DNA from: FEN-1219 sp963744305
GTDB taxonomy: Bacteria > Pseudomonadota > Gammaproteobacteria > Steroidobacterales > Rariloculaceae
Length of the DNA stretch: 64,000 nt
Assembly: GCA_963744305.1 (NCBI GenBank)
Contig: CAVUTF010000007.1
Span: 248,001-312,000, forward strand
Direction of reading: 5' to 3'
Shown here: positions 45,538-55,712 of the stretch, piece by piece
Numbering within the stretch: position 1 is the first letter of the stretch
Layout: every line of letters begins with the position of its first letter
Notes under the pieces: model-generated
The model's input: only the letters and a program-made list of their open reading frames with translations
Database searches by the model: none
What the model was told of the DNA's origin: nothing
Position numbers and translations under genes: made by a program

Positions 45538-45564
45538 GCTTCTCTAGAGTCGATCGTCCTCGCG

Positions 45565-45597
45565 AAGGGGCAGTCAGCGACTGCCCCTTTGCTTTTT
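45565..45597 (+). terminator. Rho-independent terminator after the beta-barrel gene
   Basis: Stem AAGGGGCAGTC (45565-45575) / GACTGCCCCTT (45579-45589), an 11-bp perfect match with a three-base loop, followed by TTTGCTTTTT. Confidence 0.9.
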
Positions 45598-45650
45598 AGC
45601 GAGTCTGCGCTGCAATGAGAGTCCTCGCAGCGCCCTGAAGAGGACGTACA

Positions 45651-46367
45651 GTGCTAGATCCGAAGCAGCTGCTGGAGCAGTTTCTCGGCGGCGAGATGGG
45701 CCGCGATTTGCGTTCCGCGAGTTGGCAGGTGAAAAACCGTCTCGACCAAGCTGGCGGCGCGAACGCTTTCGCCGGGGGTGCGCTTGCGGGCGGCTTGCTC
45801 GGGATGATGCTCGGCGGCAGGCGCGCTCGCAGGCCCGGCGGCATGTTCGGCTATGGGGGCGCCGCGGTTCTCGGCGCGCTCGCGATGCGCGCTTATCAGA
45901 GTTACGAGCAGGACCGGGCTGCACGCGCACGAGCGACGCATTCACCGGCTCCGCCCATCGCGCCTTTGTCGAAAGAAACCGCGCCGGCGTTGCCGCACGC
46001 AGAGCCCGCCGCGGACGGCAGCCCTTTCGAGCTCGTGCTCGTGCGCGCGATGATCGGCGCAGCGAAGGCGGACGGGCACATCGACGCGGCGGAGCAGGGG
46101 CGCTTGTTCGCCGAAGTGGAGCGCCTTGGGCTCGACGCGGACGCAAAGGCCTATTTGTTCGATCTGCTCACGCAAGAGGTCGATATCGGAAGTCTTGCGA
46201 GCGCGGTGAAGACCGAGGCCCAAGGCGCGGAGCTCTATTTGGCGGCGCGGCTTGGAATCGATCCCGACGAACCGGCCGAGCGCGCCTATCTGGATGAGCT
46301 TGCAAACGGTCTGAAGCTGCCGGCGGCTTTGCGCTCGCGGCTCGAAGAAGCAGCAGCCGAAAAGTAG
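45651..46367 (+). CDS. DUF533 (YebE-like) inner-membrane protein
   Basis: A 238-residue protein with GTG start (45651). The Gly-rich hydrophobic segment GGALAGGLLGMMLGG and GYGGAAVLGALAMRAYQSY anchor it. A Pro/Ala linker leads to a TerB-like helical domain (LVRAMIGAAKADGHIDAAEQ, AYLDELANGLKLPAALRSRL). DUF533 is common in proteobacteria and of unknown function. It reads on the same strand as the VOC and ankyrin genes and may share their transcript. Confidence 0.9.
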   Translation: MLDPKQLLEQFLGGEMGRDLRSASWQVKNRLDQAGGANAFAGGALAGGLLGMMLGGRRARRPGGMFGYGGAAVLGALAMRAYQSYEQDRAARARATHSPAPPIAPLSKETAPALPHAEPAADGSPFELVLVRAMIGAAKADGHIDAAEQGRLFAEVERLGLDADAKAYLFDLLTQEVDIGSLASAVKTEAQGAELYLAARLGIDPDEPAERAYLDELANGLKLPAALRSRLEEAAAEK

Positions 46368-46379
46368 AAAGGAAAACCC

Positions 46380-46844
46380 ATGGAAACACTGATCTTGGAT
46401 CTCGTACAACGGTTCGACGCGGGCACCTTGTCGCGGCGGCAATTGCTCCAAGGCTTGACCGTTCTAGCCGCGGCCGGCAGCGGCGCGCGAGCGGCGGCGC
46501 AGGACACTCCGTTCAAGTCCGCACGAATCGACCACATCAGCATTCAAGTCACCGATATGCCACGCTCGGTCGCTTTCTACGAGCAGATCTTCGGCCTCAC
46601 GATCCTAAACGAGGACAAACCGAACGAGATCGTCAGGATGGGTGTGACGGATGTGATCGTCTCGCTCCATCACAAAGCGCCGATGGGGATCGTCGATCAC
46701 TTTGCGATTGCGATCGAGAACTTCGATCGCGACTCCGCCACGCGCACGCTCCAACGGCACGGGCTCACGCCCGAGACGAACCTCGACTACGGCTTTCACG
46801 TGCGCGATCCCGAAGGCATTCCCGTGCAAATCGTAGGCACTTGA
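46380..46844 (+). CDS. VOC family protein with Tat-like signal
   Basis: A 154-residue VOC protein. The N-terminus LSRRQLLQGLTVLAAAGSGA is a Tat-type signal that starts about residue 17, after a short cytosolic extension. The VOC modules read RIDHISIQVTDMPRSVAFYE and VDHFAIAIENFDRDSATRTL, ending RDPEGIPVQIVGT; His ligands open each module. AAAGGA precedes ATG 46380. Confidence 0.82.
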   Translation: METLILDLVQRFDAGTLSRRQLLQGLTVLAAAGSGARAAAQDTPFKSARIDHISIQVTDMPRSVAFYEQIFGLTILNEDKPNEIVRMGVTDVIVSLHHKAPMGIVDHFAIAIENFDRDSATRTLQRHGLTPETNLDYGFHVRDPEGIPVQIVGT

Positions 46845-46860
46845 GCGTCGAGGTCCGCCG

Positions 46861-47553
46861 TTGGTCTCGAAGACCAAGATGCTGGACCTCGTCAAGACGC
46901 TGCGTTGGAAAGACGTGCGCAGCGGCTTGGCCGAGACGCCCGCGCTCCTTGGGTTTCGCGACGAGCGCGGCAGGAGTTGGCTGCATCTTTGCTGCGGCGT
47001 GAAGAGGTTCAAACCACGGGACAGCATCAAGACGGCTGAGTCCTTGCTCGCGGCGGGGCTCGAGATCAACGGCGCGGCGTTCACCGAGGGAGAGTTCAAG
47101 GCTACACCGCTTTGGTACACGATCGCCCATGGCCGCAACATCGCGCTCGCGCGCTTTCTACTCGAGCGCGGCTCCGATCCGAACCACTGTATGTGGGCCG
47201 CGGCGTACAACGACGACGCGGCCGCGATCCGTTTGCTCTTCCAGCATGGGGCTGCGCTCGACCCGGGTCATGAAGACGCGACGCCGTTTTTGTTCGCCAT
47301 TCAGTGGAGCCGTTTTGCTGCGGCCGAGCAGCTGCTGAGGCTCGGCGCCGACGTAGACTTTCAGGGGCGAAACAACCTGACCGCGCTGCATTGCATGCTC
47401 AAGAAAGGCAGTGATAAGCGGTACTTTCGAATGCTCGCAAAATACCGGCCGCGCGTGGACATCCCGAATAGCGGCGGCGCGACGGCAGCGGACGTCATGC
47501 GCCGCAAGCGCGACCCGTTTTATCGCGACCTCGCGGGGCAGCTAACTCGCTAG
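46861..47553 (+). CDS. Ankyrin-repeat protein
   Basis: A 230-residue soluble protein with four to five ankyrin repeats: SWLHLCCGVKRFKPRDSIKT, TPLWYTIAHGRNIALARFLL, MWAAAYNDDAAAIRLLFQHG, TPFLFAIQWSRFAAAEQLLR and LTALHCMLKKGSDKRYFRML. The start is either TTG 46861 (GAGG seven bases upstream) or ATG 46879; TTG is preferred for the ribosome site. It binds partners unknown. No signal peptide. Confidence 0.82.
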   Translation: MVSKTKMLDLVKTLRWKDVRSGLAETPALLGFRDERGRSWLHLCCGVKRFKPRDSIKTAESLLAAGLEINGAAFTEGEFKATPLWYTIAHGRNIALARFLLERGSDPNHCMWAAAYNDDAAAIRLLFQHGAALDPGHEDATPFLFAIQWSRFAAAEQLLRLGADVDFQGRNNLTALHCMLKKGSDKRYFRMLAKYRPRVDIPNSGGATAADVMRRKRDPFYRDLAGQLTR

Positions 47554-47635
47554 CGGTTTCTGAGGGCCAATGCGTTGTTCCTCTAGGCGCAAAATCGATC
47601 AAGCGCCGATCGACGTAGCGCTCTAGAGTTACGCC

Positions 47636-48830
47636 ATGAACCGACCTACGTACGTCATGCTGATAGCCGCGCTAAGCGGCGACGCAAGCTACGCAAGCGC
47701 TCGCGCAAGATCTCGCGATCACCAATGTGCGGCTCTACCCCGGCCCCGGCATACCGCCGGTCGAGCGTGCTACCGTCTTGATCCGCGACGGAACGATCGC
47801 CGAGGTCGGAGCCGACGTCGAACCAGGTGCGCTCACCGTGCTCGACGGCGGTGGCCGAGCGGCCACGGCAGGCCTGTGGAACAGCCACGTTCACTTCATA
47901 GATCCCGAGCTCGCCGCGAACGCGCAGAAGATCGTGCGCGAGATGCTGCTGCGCTACGGCTTCACGTCCGTGCTCGACACGGGCTCGGTCCCGGCCGATG
48001 TCCAAAAAGTGATCGCGGCGATCGAGAGCGGCGACATCGACGGACCGCGCATCTTCACCGCCGCGGGAGGTTTCGTGTTCACGAACGGAACACCGGATTA
48101 TCTGCCCGGCACGCGGTTGCCAGAGCTTGCGACTCCCGCGGCGGCGCCGCCGGCTGTCGAGCAGTTTCTCGATGCCGGTGCGAACGGCATCAAGATTTTC
48201 TCCGGCTCGTTCAAATCACAGGCCCCAGCAGTTCTGATGCCTCCCGAAATCATTCGTGCGGTCACGGAAGCCGCGCACGCCCGGAACAGCTTCGTCGTCG
48301 CACATCCGCAGACTCGCGACGGACTCGTGAACGCCGTCGCGAACGGCGTCGACGTGCTTGCGCACACGGCGCCTACCGCGGGCCCGCTCGGCGCCGAGCT
48401 CATCGACAGGATGCTCGAGCGCAACGTCGCGTTGATCCCGACTCTGAAGCTCTGGTCTTGGGAGCTGCGGCGCTTTGGCGCGCCCGAGGCCACCTGGCGC
48501 GCTTATCAGGAAGCCGGCGTCGAGCAGCTCGCGGCGTACTCCACGGCCGGCGGGGAAATTCTGTTTGGCACCGACGTCGGTTACATGCGCGACTACGACA
48601 CGACCGAGGAGCTCGAGCTGATGGGCCGCGCGGGCATGACGTTCGAGGATGTGCTCGCCGCGCTGAGCACCCGTCCAGCCGCGCGGTTCGCCGGCGAAAC
48701 GGGTTTCGTGGAGCCCGGTGCGCGCGGTGACCTCGTGATCATGGCGGACGATCCTGAGGCGGACGTGACAGCGTTCGCGAGAATCGCATTCACGATTCGC
48801 GGCGGCCGCATCGTTTACCGAAGTCCATAG
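47636..48830 (+). pseudogene. Secreted imidazolonepropionase-like amidohydrolase, one frameshift
   Basis: ATG 47636 starts a short signal-like segment (YVMLIAALSG). One extra base near 47677 breaks the frame. The second frame reads QALAQDLAITNVRLYPGPGI and continues intact for about 370 residues. Amidohydrolase metal sites are NSHVHFID, the carboxylate-bearing GANGIKIFSGSF (Lys), FVVAHPQTRDG, VLAHTAP and LFGTDVGYM (Asp). The fold end GDLVIMADDPEADVTAFARI is typical. If the frame is real, translation could start at GTG 47727 without a signal. Confidence 0.82.
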
Positions 48831-48907
48831 CCATTGCGATCCGCAACCATCGACGAAACCCTCGAGTTCAGTGCAGACTTGCGGCTCACTGCTTGGAGGG
48901 GGACCCA

Positions 48908-50000
48908 ATGGACAAATCCAGACGAGATTTTCTCGCGGCCGCCGCGTCGACCGGCGTCGCGCTCTACAGTTGCGGCTGGGCGCAGGCGCAGCCGCCGGCG
49001 CAGGCGAGGCCGCCGCGCGGGCCGACGTTGATCAAGGGCCGCCGCGTCAAGACGATCGACATGCACGCGCATCTGCTCGTGCCGGAGGTTTATCCGCTGA
49101 TCGAGAAGTATCCGCAGGCCGAAAGCGACATCGGCGCGTTCCTGCGCTCGCCGATCGCCGGCACAGCTCACGAGCGTCGAGGGCCGGCTCGCGACGATGG
49201 AGCGGCAAGGCATCGACATCCAGGTGATCAGCCTGCACTTCCAGCATCAGCACGACTGGGCGGACCGCGATCTTGCGTCGGCTTACGTGAAGCTGCTGAA
49301 CGAGAAGGTCGCGGAGCAAGTCGAGGCGCATCCCGATCGGCTCGTCGGCCTCGGCGTCGTGTCGCTGCAGCATCCCGATCTCGCCGCGGAGCAGCTCAGC
49401 ATCAGATGCGCGAGCTCGGGCTGAGCGGCGTGATGATGACGACGGTCATCGGCAACGAGGAGATCTCGGCCGAGCGTTTCGAGCCGTTCTGGAGCAAGGC
49501 GAGGAGCTCGGCGCCGTCGTGTTCATTCATCCCGAGGGTTCACGGGCGGCGGCGAGCGTTTCGCCGGCGCCGGTCAGCTCGGCAACACGATCGGCATGCC
49601 GCTCGACACGAGCGTCGCGCTGTCGCACATGATCTTCAGCGGCTTTCTCGACAAGCACCCGGGCGCGAAGATCGTGCTGTCGCACGGCGGCGGATTCCTG
49701 CCGTCGTACATCGGCCGCGCCGACAATTGCCACGCGCGCAGCCAGGGCTGCCAGACGATGGCAAAGTCGCCGAGCGACTATCTGCGGCAGCTCTACTACG
49801 ACACGCTCGTGTATTCGCCCGAGAACCTGCGGTACCTGATCAGCCAAGTCGGCGCCGACCGCATCGTGCTCGGGACGGACTATCCGTTCCCGATCGCGAG
49901 CCAAGACCCCGTCGGCGATGCGCTCGCAGTGGAAGGTTTGATCGACGCGGAGCTCGAGGCGATTTTGGGCGGCACCGCTTCGCGGCTGATCGCTAGCTGA
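48908..50000 (+). pseudogene. Tat-exported amidohydrolase (ACMSD-like), about three frameshifts
   Basis: ATG 48908 starts a Tat signal (SRRDFLAAAASTGVALYSCG). The metal motif IDMHAHLLVPE follows near residue 52. One-base shifts near 49170, 49400 and 49515 are needed to join SSRVEGRLATMERQGIDIQV, ELGLSGVMMTTVIGNEEIS and LSHMIFSGFLDKHPGAKIVL. HGGGFLPSYIGRADN and DRIVLGTDYPFPI carry further metal ligands. The joined protein is about 365 residues and belongs with aminocarboxymuconate-semialdehyde decarboxylase-type amidohydrolases. Confidence 0.78.
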
Positions 50001-50019
50001 CGCCGTTCGAGCGCTCGGG

Positions 50020-52563
50020 CTATCGACCCGCAGCACCGTCGCGGGGCTCACTCGCGCCGCGCGCAGCGCCTGACCGCCGACCGCGGCACACGCGATCGCG
50101 AGCGCGACGGCAAGGCTCAGCACGAACGGTACCGGCGTGAGCGCGATGCGCTGCATGAACACGCTCAAGTATTGCTGCGCGGCGAAGTATGCCAGGGGCC
50201 ACGCGATGAGGTTCGCGATCAGCACGGGTTTCGAGAAGTCGCGCATGAGCATCGCCACGACCTGCGTCGTTCGCGCGCCGACCGACTTGCGCACGCCGAC
50301 CTCGTGCACGCGGCGGCTCGCGACTTGAATCGCCATGCCGAACAACCCGATCACCGCGATCGTCACGGCGAGGAACGCAAGGCCCGCGAGCACCTGGTTG
50401 ATGCGCTCGAAGTTCTTGTAGCTCTCGTTGAACAGGTCATCCATGAAATCGCGATTGATCCTCCCGCGCGTCGTGGACAAGCGCTCGTAGAGTGCGTCGA
50501 TCGCGGCGACGCCGCCCGCGACATCCGCCGCCGAGATGCGCACGAGCTGAAAGATCAGCCCGGTCCGCAGCATATAGAGGTTCGCCGTCGCCTCCGCGGC
50601 GCGAAGGTTCAGCGGCTTGCTTGCGACGACCCCGATGATGCGCACGGGCTGCGCAGCTTCACCGAACGCGCGCGTGAGCCTTTCGGGCATGTACACGGTC
50701 TGGTCCACGGCCTCTTGCGGAGAACGGAAGCCGAATTGACGTGTGAGCACGTCGTCGACCACGACGCTCAGCGTTTGTCCCGAGCCCATCGGATTCTCCG
50801 GCGCGACGTCTTCGCCGTGCTCGCGGTCGAAGACGCGTCCCGCGAGAACCGTGAAGCCGAGCGTCGAGAAGAAATCGTAGCCGACCGTGCTCTGATACGC
50901 CGCGGCGAACCCGACGGTCTGATCGGGCGTGCGCCCGAGCAGCATTAGATTCACGTTGTCGTTCCACGGCGGTGCGCCGGACTCCGTCAAACCTGTGACC
51001 TGCGGAAGGCGGGCGAGCTCCGATTGGAGCAGCACCGGGTCGACGCCGCTGTATTGACTGAAGTTGGAAATCACGAGAACAGGGTCCGCTGTTCTACCGA
51101 GACCCGTGCGCCTGAGCTCGAGATTCTGCGCGTACATCACGATCACGACGATCAGCAGGAAGCTCGCCGCGACAAACTGCACGCCGACGAGCACGGTGCC
51201 CGCGAACCGCGGGCCGACGCGCGTGCGCCCGACCCGCAGCGCCTCGATCGGCGGCACGCGCGACAGGACGAGGGCGGGGTAGGCACCGCCGAGCACCGTG
51301 ACGGTGATCAAGAGCGCTGCGAGAAACGCCCAGAAACCGCACGAGTCGAAGAGGCCCAGCGACAGATCGATGCCCACCGCATTCTGCAGCGCCGGAGCGA
51401 GCAGGCGCACCGCGACGAGCGCGATGGCGACGGCCGCGAGCGTGAGCAGCGCGCTCTCGGCAAGATATTGCAGCATCACTTGCGACCGGTTGCCGCCGAG
51501 CGCCTTGCGAAGACCGACTTCGCGCGCGCGCCGCGCGGCCTGGGCAGTCGCCAAGTTCGCGTAGTTCACGCAGGCCACGATAGAACGAGCCCGCCGAAAG
51601 CGAGCAGCAACGTCGTGATCGAGAAGTTGCCGCCGAACAACTGACCATTGAGCTGAGCGACCATGAGTCCCGTGATCGGCACGGCGCCGACGGTGAGCGA
51701 CGCGATCTCCGACTGAGCCACGGGCAAGTGGCGCTCGCCGAACGCCCGCAGCTGCTCGTCCAGCTCCTTGGCGGTCACCGGGCTGCCTTCCCTCAGCATG
51801 GCGTATGTCGTGCAGCAATAGTTGCCGAGCCAATTCTCGGGTGGCGGCGGGACGGAGGCTCGTCTTGCTGCGCGGCTTGCGGGTTGCGCGCCGCATCGCG
51901 CGCACGAACCGCGGCCGCGAGCGCGTCCTGGGTGTCCCACGACAGCAGCACGTCGAAACGCAGCGACGCGGTCGCGGAACGTCCCATATGCGAGGGCTCG
52001 CGAATCGGATCGATCACGCCGGTCACGGTCACATCGAGCACGCTGCCGATCACGATCGTGCGTCCGAGCACGTCAGTGCTGCCGAAGAGCCGCGTCGCCG
52101 CGTCGCGGGTGAGTACGACGCTGACGGGTTGGCGCAAGGCGTTCCTGTCTCCTGCGATGAACGGCAGATCGAAGATGTCCAAGAACTCGGGCTCCGCCGC
52201 GGCGACGAACATGCGAATGAACTTTTCGTCGGTGCCGACGCCGGCTTCGGCATTGATGATCTGGACTCGCGCGAGGGTCTCGATCTCTGGGAACTCCGCG
52301 CGCAAGTACTCGGCGTAGAGGCGATTCGTGGTCGGCTGCGGCCCCGTGCGGACGCTGCCGTCTCGGGCTTCGAGGTCGGCCGTGACGACGTAAGTCCGCT
52401 CGGCGTTCGCGAAATGCCGCTCGCCGCGATCCCAATAGTTCACAACGGCATAGGTCGTCACGAAAGCGGTGAGGCCCAGAGCGAGCGCGAAGATGTTGAC
52501 GGAGGCAGTGAATGGATTGCGGCGGAAGCTACGGAGCGCAATCGTGAGGTAATGGTTAAGCAT
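50020..52563 (-). pseudogene. MacB/FtsX-type ABC permease, frameshifted
   Basis: ATG 52563 follows GAGGGAG. The first frame reads MLNHYLTIALRSFRRNPFTA, a MacB_PCD domain start, then the first helix (NIFALALGLTAFVTTYAVV) and periplasmic domain. Frame shifts near 51850 and 51580 join it to GREVGLRKALGGNRSQVMLQ-like sequence (EVGLRKALGGNRSQVMLQYL) and a long C-terminal frame with eight hydrophobic segments in all and a second EVGVRKSVGARTTQVVAMLM. The true stop is near 50020 in another frame; otherwise it reads on across the convergent gene. About 840 residues. The matching ATPase gene is not here. Confidence 0.8.
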
Positions 52564-52712
52564 CGAGCGCGCTCCCTCGGGCGAAATCACGGCGCATTCT
52601 GAAATCCCTCCCCGAACCTCTTCCCGATAGATGCTCTTGGCGGCTCGATCGGTTGCGGACCCTTGAGGACAGCAGCCGTTTAGCAGGTTTTGTGCCAAAC
52701 GGTTCTCGCTCT

Positions 52713-52805
52713 CTCAAGCGCTTGAGCGACCGTTGTTTTCCGGCCGTGGCGACGCCCGCGGACGTGCTCCGCGCCTGCGGGTTTGCGTCAAGCGTTGGCG
52801 CAAAC
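52713..52805. promoter_or_regulatory. Two palindromes upstream of the FtsX-type gene
   Basis: CTCAAGCGCTTGAG (52713-52726) is a perfect 14-base palindrome. GTTTGCG (52781-52787) and CGCAAAC (52799-52805) form a 7-bp inverted repeat around an 11-base centre that also contains TCAAGCG. They occupy the 326-bp spacer (52564-52889) between the permease gene and the acyl-CoA-dehydrogenase-like gene; nothing else is recognisable there. Operator role is possible, not shown. Confidence 0.4.
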
Positions 52806-52889
52806 GGCCACAAAGTTGCGGCGATGCGCGACTCTGCGCCGCGTGATTAAGACGCTCGCCGAGGAGAAATGGTTACAGCGAGGTGCCCG

Positions 52890-54044
52890 CTACGCCGGGG
52901 ACGGGTCGACGAGCTCGAGAAATCGCCACGTCTTGCCCTGTGCGAGGCCCGCGAGCTCGCGGCCGAGTCCTCGATATACGGGGGGCGAGGCGACAATGTG
53001 CTGCGTGCCCGCGTGCATGTCGCGGAAGAGACGCTGAATGGTGCCCGCGCGCAATCCCGTGGTTCCGGCCGATTTGTAGACGAACAGCGCTACCTCGTGC
53101 GCCGCCCAGGTCACGTGCGCCATTCCAAGGCGCAGCAGCGTGTGCTCGCGCACGGACAAGGGCTCGCCACGCTCGAGCGTCGCGGCGGCGCCGCTCCAAG
53201 TTTCATAGACGAGAGCGCGGGCCGCGCGGTAGGTGCCTTCGGCTTTCGCGTAGTCCTCCTGAAAGCTTTCGCTCGCCGCCTGCGTGCCGGCCCGGCCGCC
53301 GCGCGCTCGGACGTTCGCGGCGAGCTCATCGAGCAGCCGGCGGCCGATGCCGCAGGCCCAACCCGAATGGCAAATCGTTGCAAAGCCGATCACGCCGATC
53401 GTGTAGAGGCTGCCGCCGCGCCGCGGCTTTTCCGTGACGGCGAAATGTGTGTATTCCTCGGGCACGAACACGGATTCGATCTTGTAGTCGATACTGCCCG
53501 TTCCCCGCAGACCCATCACGTCCCAGTTATCGATCAGCGTCGCTTTCTCAACGGGCAGTACGAAGATCCGGGGCTCGCCGGTTTCGGCAATCACCCCCAG
53601 CGTGTGAATGTGCGTGCCGTGCTTGATACCGGATGCAAAGCTCCACGAGCCGCTGAGCCGGAAGCCACCTTTCTCCGTTACGGCGGTGCCGGGGCGCGTG
53701 CCTTGGCCGGCGATGACGGGCAAGCGCTTGCCGCTGAAAAGCTCTTCGACCGCGGAGTCGCCGAGATAGGCGGCGCCCGTGCCGATCGCAAGCGCAGCCG
53801 CCATCAGCACCCAGCCGACGGATGGGTCCCCGTACGCGAGATTCTCGATGACCTGAAGCGAGCTGACCGGATCGAGCTCCGCACCGCCGCGCACGCTGCG
53901 AGGCACCCACATTCCGAAGAGGCCTTCGCGATGCAACGCCGCGACCACGGGCTCCGCTAGCAGTCCGTGCTGGTCGCCGTAGTCCGCGTGCTCGTTCGCG
54001 AGCTCCCCAACTCGCTTCGCTCGCTCAGGCAGATCCGTTTTCAT
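52890..54044 (-). CDS. Acyl-CoA-dehydrogenase-fold flavoprotein (HsaA/HpaB-type monooxygenase-like)
   Basis: A 384-residue flavoprotein. ATG 54044 is chosen (GAGGA upstream); an open frame upstream to 54362 has no family sequence. Blocks are HREGLFGMWVPRSVRGGAEL, YGDPSVGWVLMAAALA, GGFRLSGSWSFASGIKHGTH, DNWDVMGLRGTGSIDYKIES and a helical Acyl-CoA_dh_2-type C-terminus with RAGTIQRLFRDMHAGTQHIV. This subgroup includes two-component flavin-dependent hydroxylases such as HsaA. No reductase gene is adjacent. Confidence 0.82.
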   Translation of the reverse strand: MKTDLPERAKRVGELANEHADYGDQHGLLAEPVVAALHREGLFGMWVPRSVRGGAELDPVSSLQVIENLAYGDPSVGWVLMAAALAIGTGAAYLGDSAVEELFSGKRLPVIAGQGTRPGTAVTEKGGFRLSGSWSFASGIKHGTHIHTLGVIAETGEPRIFVLPVEKATLIDNWDVMGLRGTGSIDYKIESVFVPEEYTHFAVTEKPRRGGSLYTIGVIGFATICHSGWACGIGRRLLDELAANVRARGGRAGTQAASESFQEDYAKAEGTYRAARALVYETWSGAAATLERGEPLSVREHTLLRLGMAHVTWAAHEVALFVYKSAGTTGLRAGTIQRLFRDMHAGTQHIVASPPVYRGLGRELAGLAQGKTWRFLELVDPSPA

Positions 54045-54461
54045 TCGCAAAGTCCTCGCATGCCAGGTTGTTTGATCTCGAAGCGCCGCCAAGTTCGCGA
54101 CGTCGTGCAACGGGGCGGCGGTGCTTCGAGCGCCCGAGCTTGAGCGAGGAAGGTCGGCGTCGTCAACGTCGGTGCGGCTCGAGAGACGATTATAAAACGT
54201 TTCCGACACCTCCGTGATCTTAGCGAACCGTCTGTGATAGTTTGCTCGGGAGCGCGCGCCGGGCGAGGCGCGATAGGACCAATAAGACGATAGAAAAAGT
54301 CGTCCGGCTCTGCAGATCCGGCACGCTTGGGCTTGCACGCGGCCTCCGGCTCGCGGACGCATCGGCGTCTACGAATCGGCAAACTGGCATAAGGCTTGCA
54401 GTTGGCCACGACTCGAAAGCCAAACGCGTGCTTCGCGGGCTACGGGCAGGGGAGTGATCCG
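54045..54461. promoter_or_regulatory. Divergent spacer with a TATAAT -10 for the minus-strand gene
   Basis: This 417-bp stretch holds no gene. On the minus strand TATAAT (54194-54189) lies 145 bp before the flavoprotein ATG, with only a weak -35 (GATCAC, 19-base spacer). Direct repeats CCGTGAT / CTGTGAT just upstream of it could bind an activator. No plus-strand promoter is obvious. Confidence 0.4.
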
Positions 54462-55130
54462 TTGGACATCGAAAAGGCCAATTCGGTCAGACGAGTTGTG
54501 CATTCGATCATCAATCTCGGACCGGTCAAGACGTTCTTGACGGAGAACCGCTGGTTCGCAAGGCAATATTTCCAATACCTCTACGCGAAACCGGATCCCT
54601 ATCGCGCCGACACCGAGTTCGAGATCGCGAGGTATGAGCGCGCTTTTTCGCTCGTCGCGGATTCACATTTCAGCAACGCGCTGGAAATCGGCTGTGGAGA
54701 AGGACTCAACACTTGGCGGATAGCCAAGATCAGCGATTCCGTGCTGGCAACGGATCTCTCCGCCAACGCGATTCGTCGGGCAGCTGCGCGCAATACCGAC
54801 CGCAACGTGCGATTCGAGACCTTGGATATCGTCAGCGACACGCTCGATGACCAATTCGACTACTTGTTTTGCGCTGAGGTCCTCTACTACGTGTCTTTGC
54901 GGCAAATGGGCGCCGTCGTCGAGAAGATGGCCTCTCTGCTCGTCCCTGGCGGCGTGATGCACTTGATGCACTACAGGACCGTCGGGGACGACGACGGGGG
55001 ATTGGAGCTCAAGCAGTATGGAGCCAAGACGATCCACAAGAAGTTCATGCGCCACCCGGCGCTCGAAGTCCTCAAAGACGACATCACGCCTCTCGATCGC
55101 AATACTTTATTGATGAAGAAGGCGCTGTAG
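54462..55130 (+). CDS. SAM-dependent methyltransferase (NodS-like)
   Basis: A 222-residue class I methyltransferase. TTG 54462 is chosen: AGGGGAG lies eight bases upstream, while an upstream in-frame TTG (54396) has none. Motif I is NALEIGCGEGLNTWRIAKI; LATDLSANAIRRAAA is motif II; DYLFCAEVLYYVSLRQMG and LVPGGVMHLMHYRTVG follow. The pattern is that of NodS-type N-methyltransferases and of methyltransferases beside glycan genes. It is the first plus-strand gene of the surface-glycan region. Confidence 0.8.
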   Translation: MDIEKANSVRRVVHSIINLGPVKTFLTENRWFARQYFQYLYAKPDPYRADTEFEIARYERAFSLVADSHFSNALEIGCGEGLNTWRIAKISDSVLATDLSANAIRRAAARNTDRNVRFETLDIVSDTLDDQFDYLFCAEVLYYVSLRQMGAVVEKMASLLVPGGVMHLMHYRTVGDDDGGLELKQYGAKTIHKKFMRHPALEVLKDDITPLDRNTLLMKKAL

Positions 55131-55214
55131 GTTCCGGCCAAAAGGCAACCCGCTTCGCGACATAGCCTCGGGAAACGCTGCCCGGCAAGCGTCCGACGCC
55201 GCTCAATCTACGTT

Positions 55215-55529
55215 TTGCGGGCGCCGTCACGGGTCGTTCAGGCTCCCTGGGTCATGATTCGCGCCTTCACTACCCAAGAAGGCGCGTGTTGCGTGGAGCC
55301 CATCGAGTACCAGAGAAGCACGACGAAGAGCGATCAGTTGGACGAGGTGATAGAGCTAGCGCAAGCCGAGGTAGAGCGCTGCATACGCCACATCGTCCAA
55401 AAATTTGGCGGGTTCAAGCTGATCGTTGAGGACGGACCCAGGCGAGCCGACGACAAGATCGCGGGAGTAGCCATCGAGACTGGGGACTCAGTGCGGATCA
55501 CGATCCGACCCAAGTTCGGGAAGAGCTAG
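55215..55529 (+). CDS. Small hypothetical protein
   Basis: An open frame of up to 104 residues; GTG at 55292 (VEPIEYQ) is a possible internal start. The latter half looks protein-like (LDEVIELAQAEVERCIRHIV, DDKIAGVAIETGDSVRITIR). No family is recognised and no strong ribosome site is seen. The flanks 55131-55214 and 55530-55712 hold nothing recognisable. Confidence 0.35.
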   Translation: MRAPSRVVQAPWVMIRAFTTQEGACCVEPIEYQRSTTKSDQLDEVIELAQAEVERCIRHIVQKFGGFKLIVEDGPRRADDKIAGVAIETGDSVRITIRPKFGKS

Positions 55530-55712
55530 TCAGAGCAACGCTTTCGTGAGCCACCAATAGAGGTTGAAGGGAGCGCTGATTGCTTTCGCTGTAACGCGGT
55601 GCAGGCGAGAGTCCGCTCCTCCGGTCGTCGCGATGAGGCCGCTATCCAGCACGAGCGCATCTGAAATCTTACGCGACGCCTGAACCTGCCTTCTGCGGTC
55701 GCGGATCTTGCG

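Noticed and set aside
49527..51905. A 792-codon frame read through into the amidohydrolase gene
   Set aside because: After about 50030 it is antisense to a conserved amidohydrolase. A one-base shift gives a stop at 50020, which suits the permease family end.
52890..54362. N-terminal extension of the acyl-CoA-dehydrogenase-like protein to 54362
   Set aside because: The extra 106 residues are basic and low in complexity, lie across a TATAAT promoter, and the family N-terminus begins at ATG 54044 with a ribosome site.
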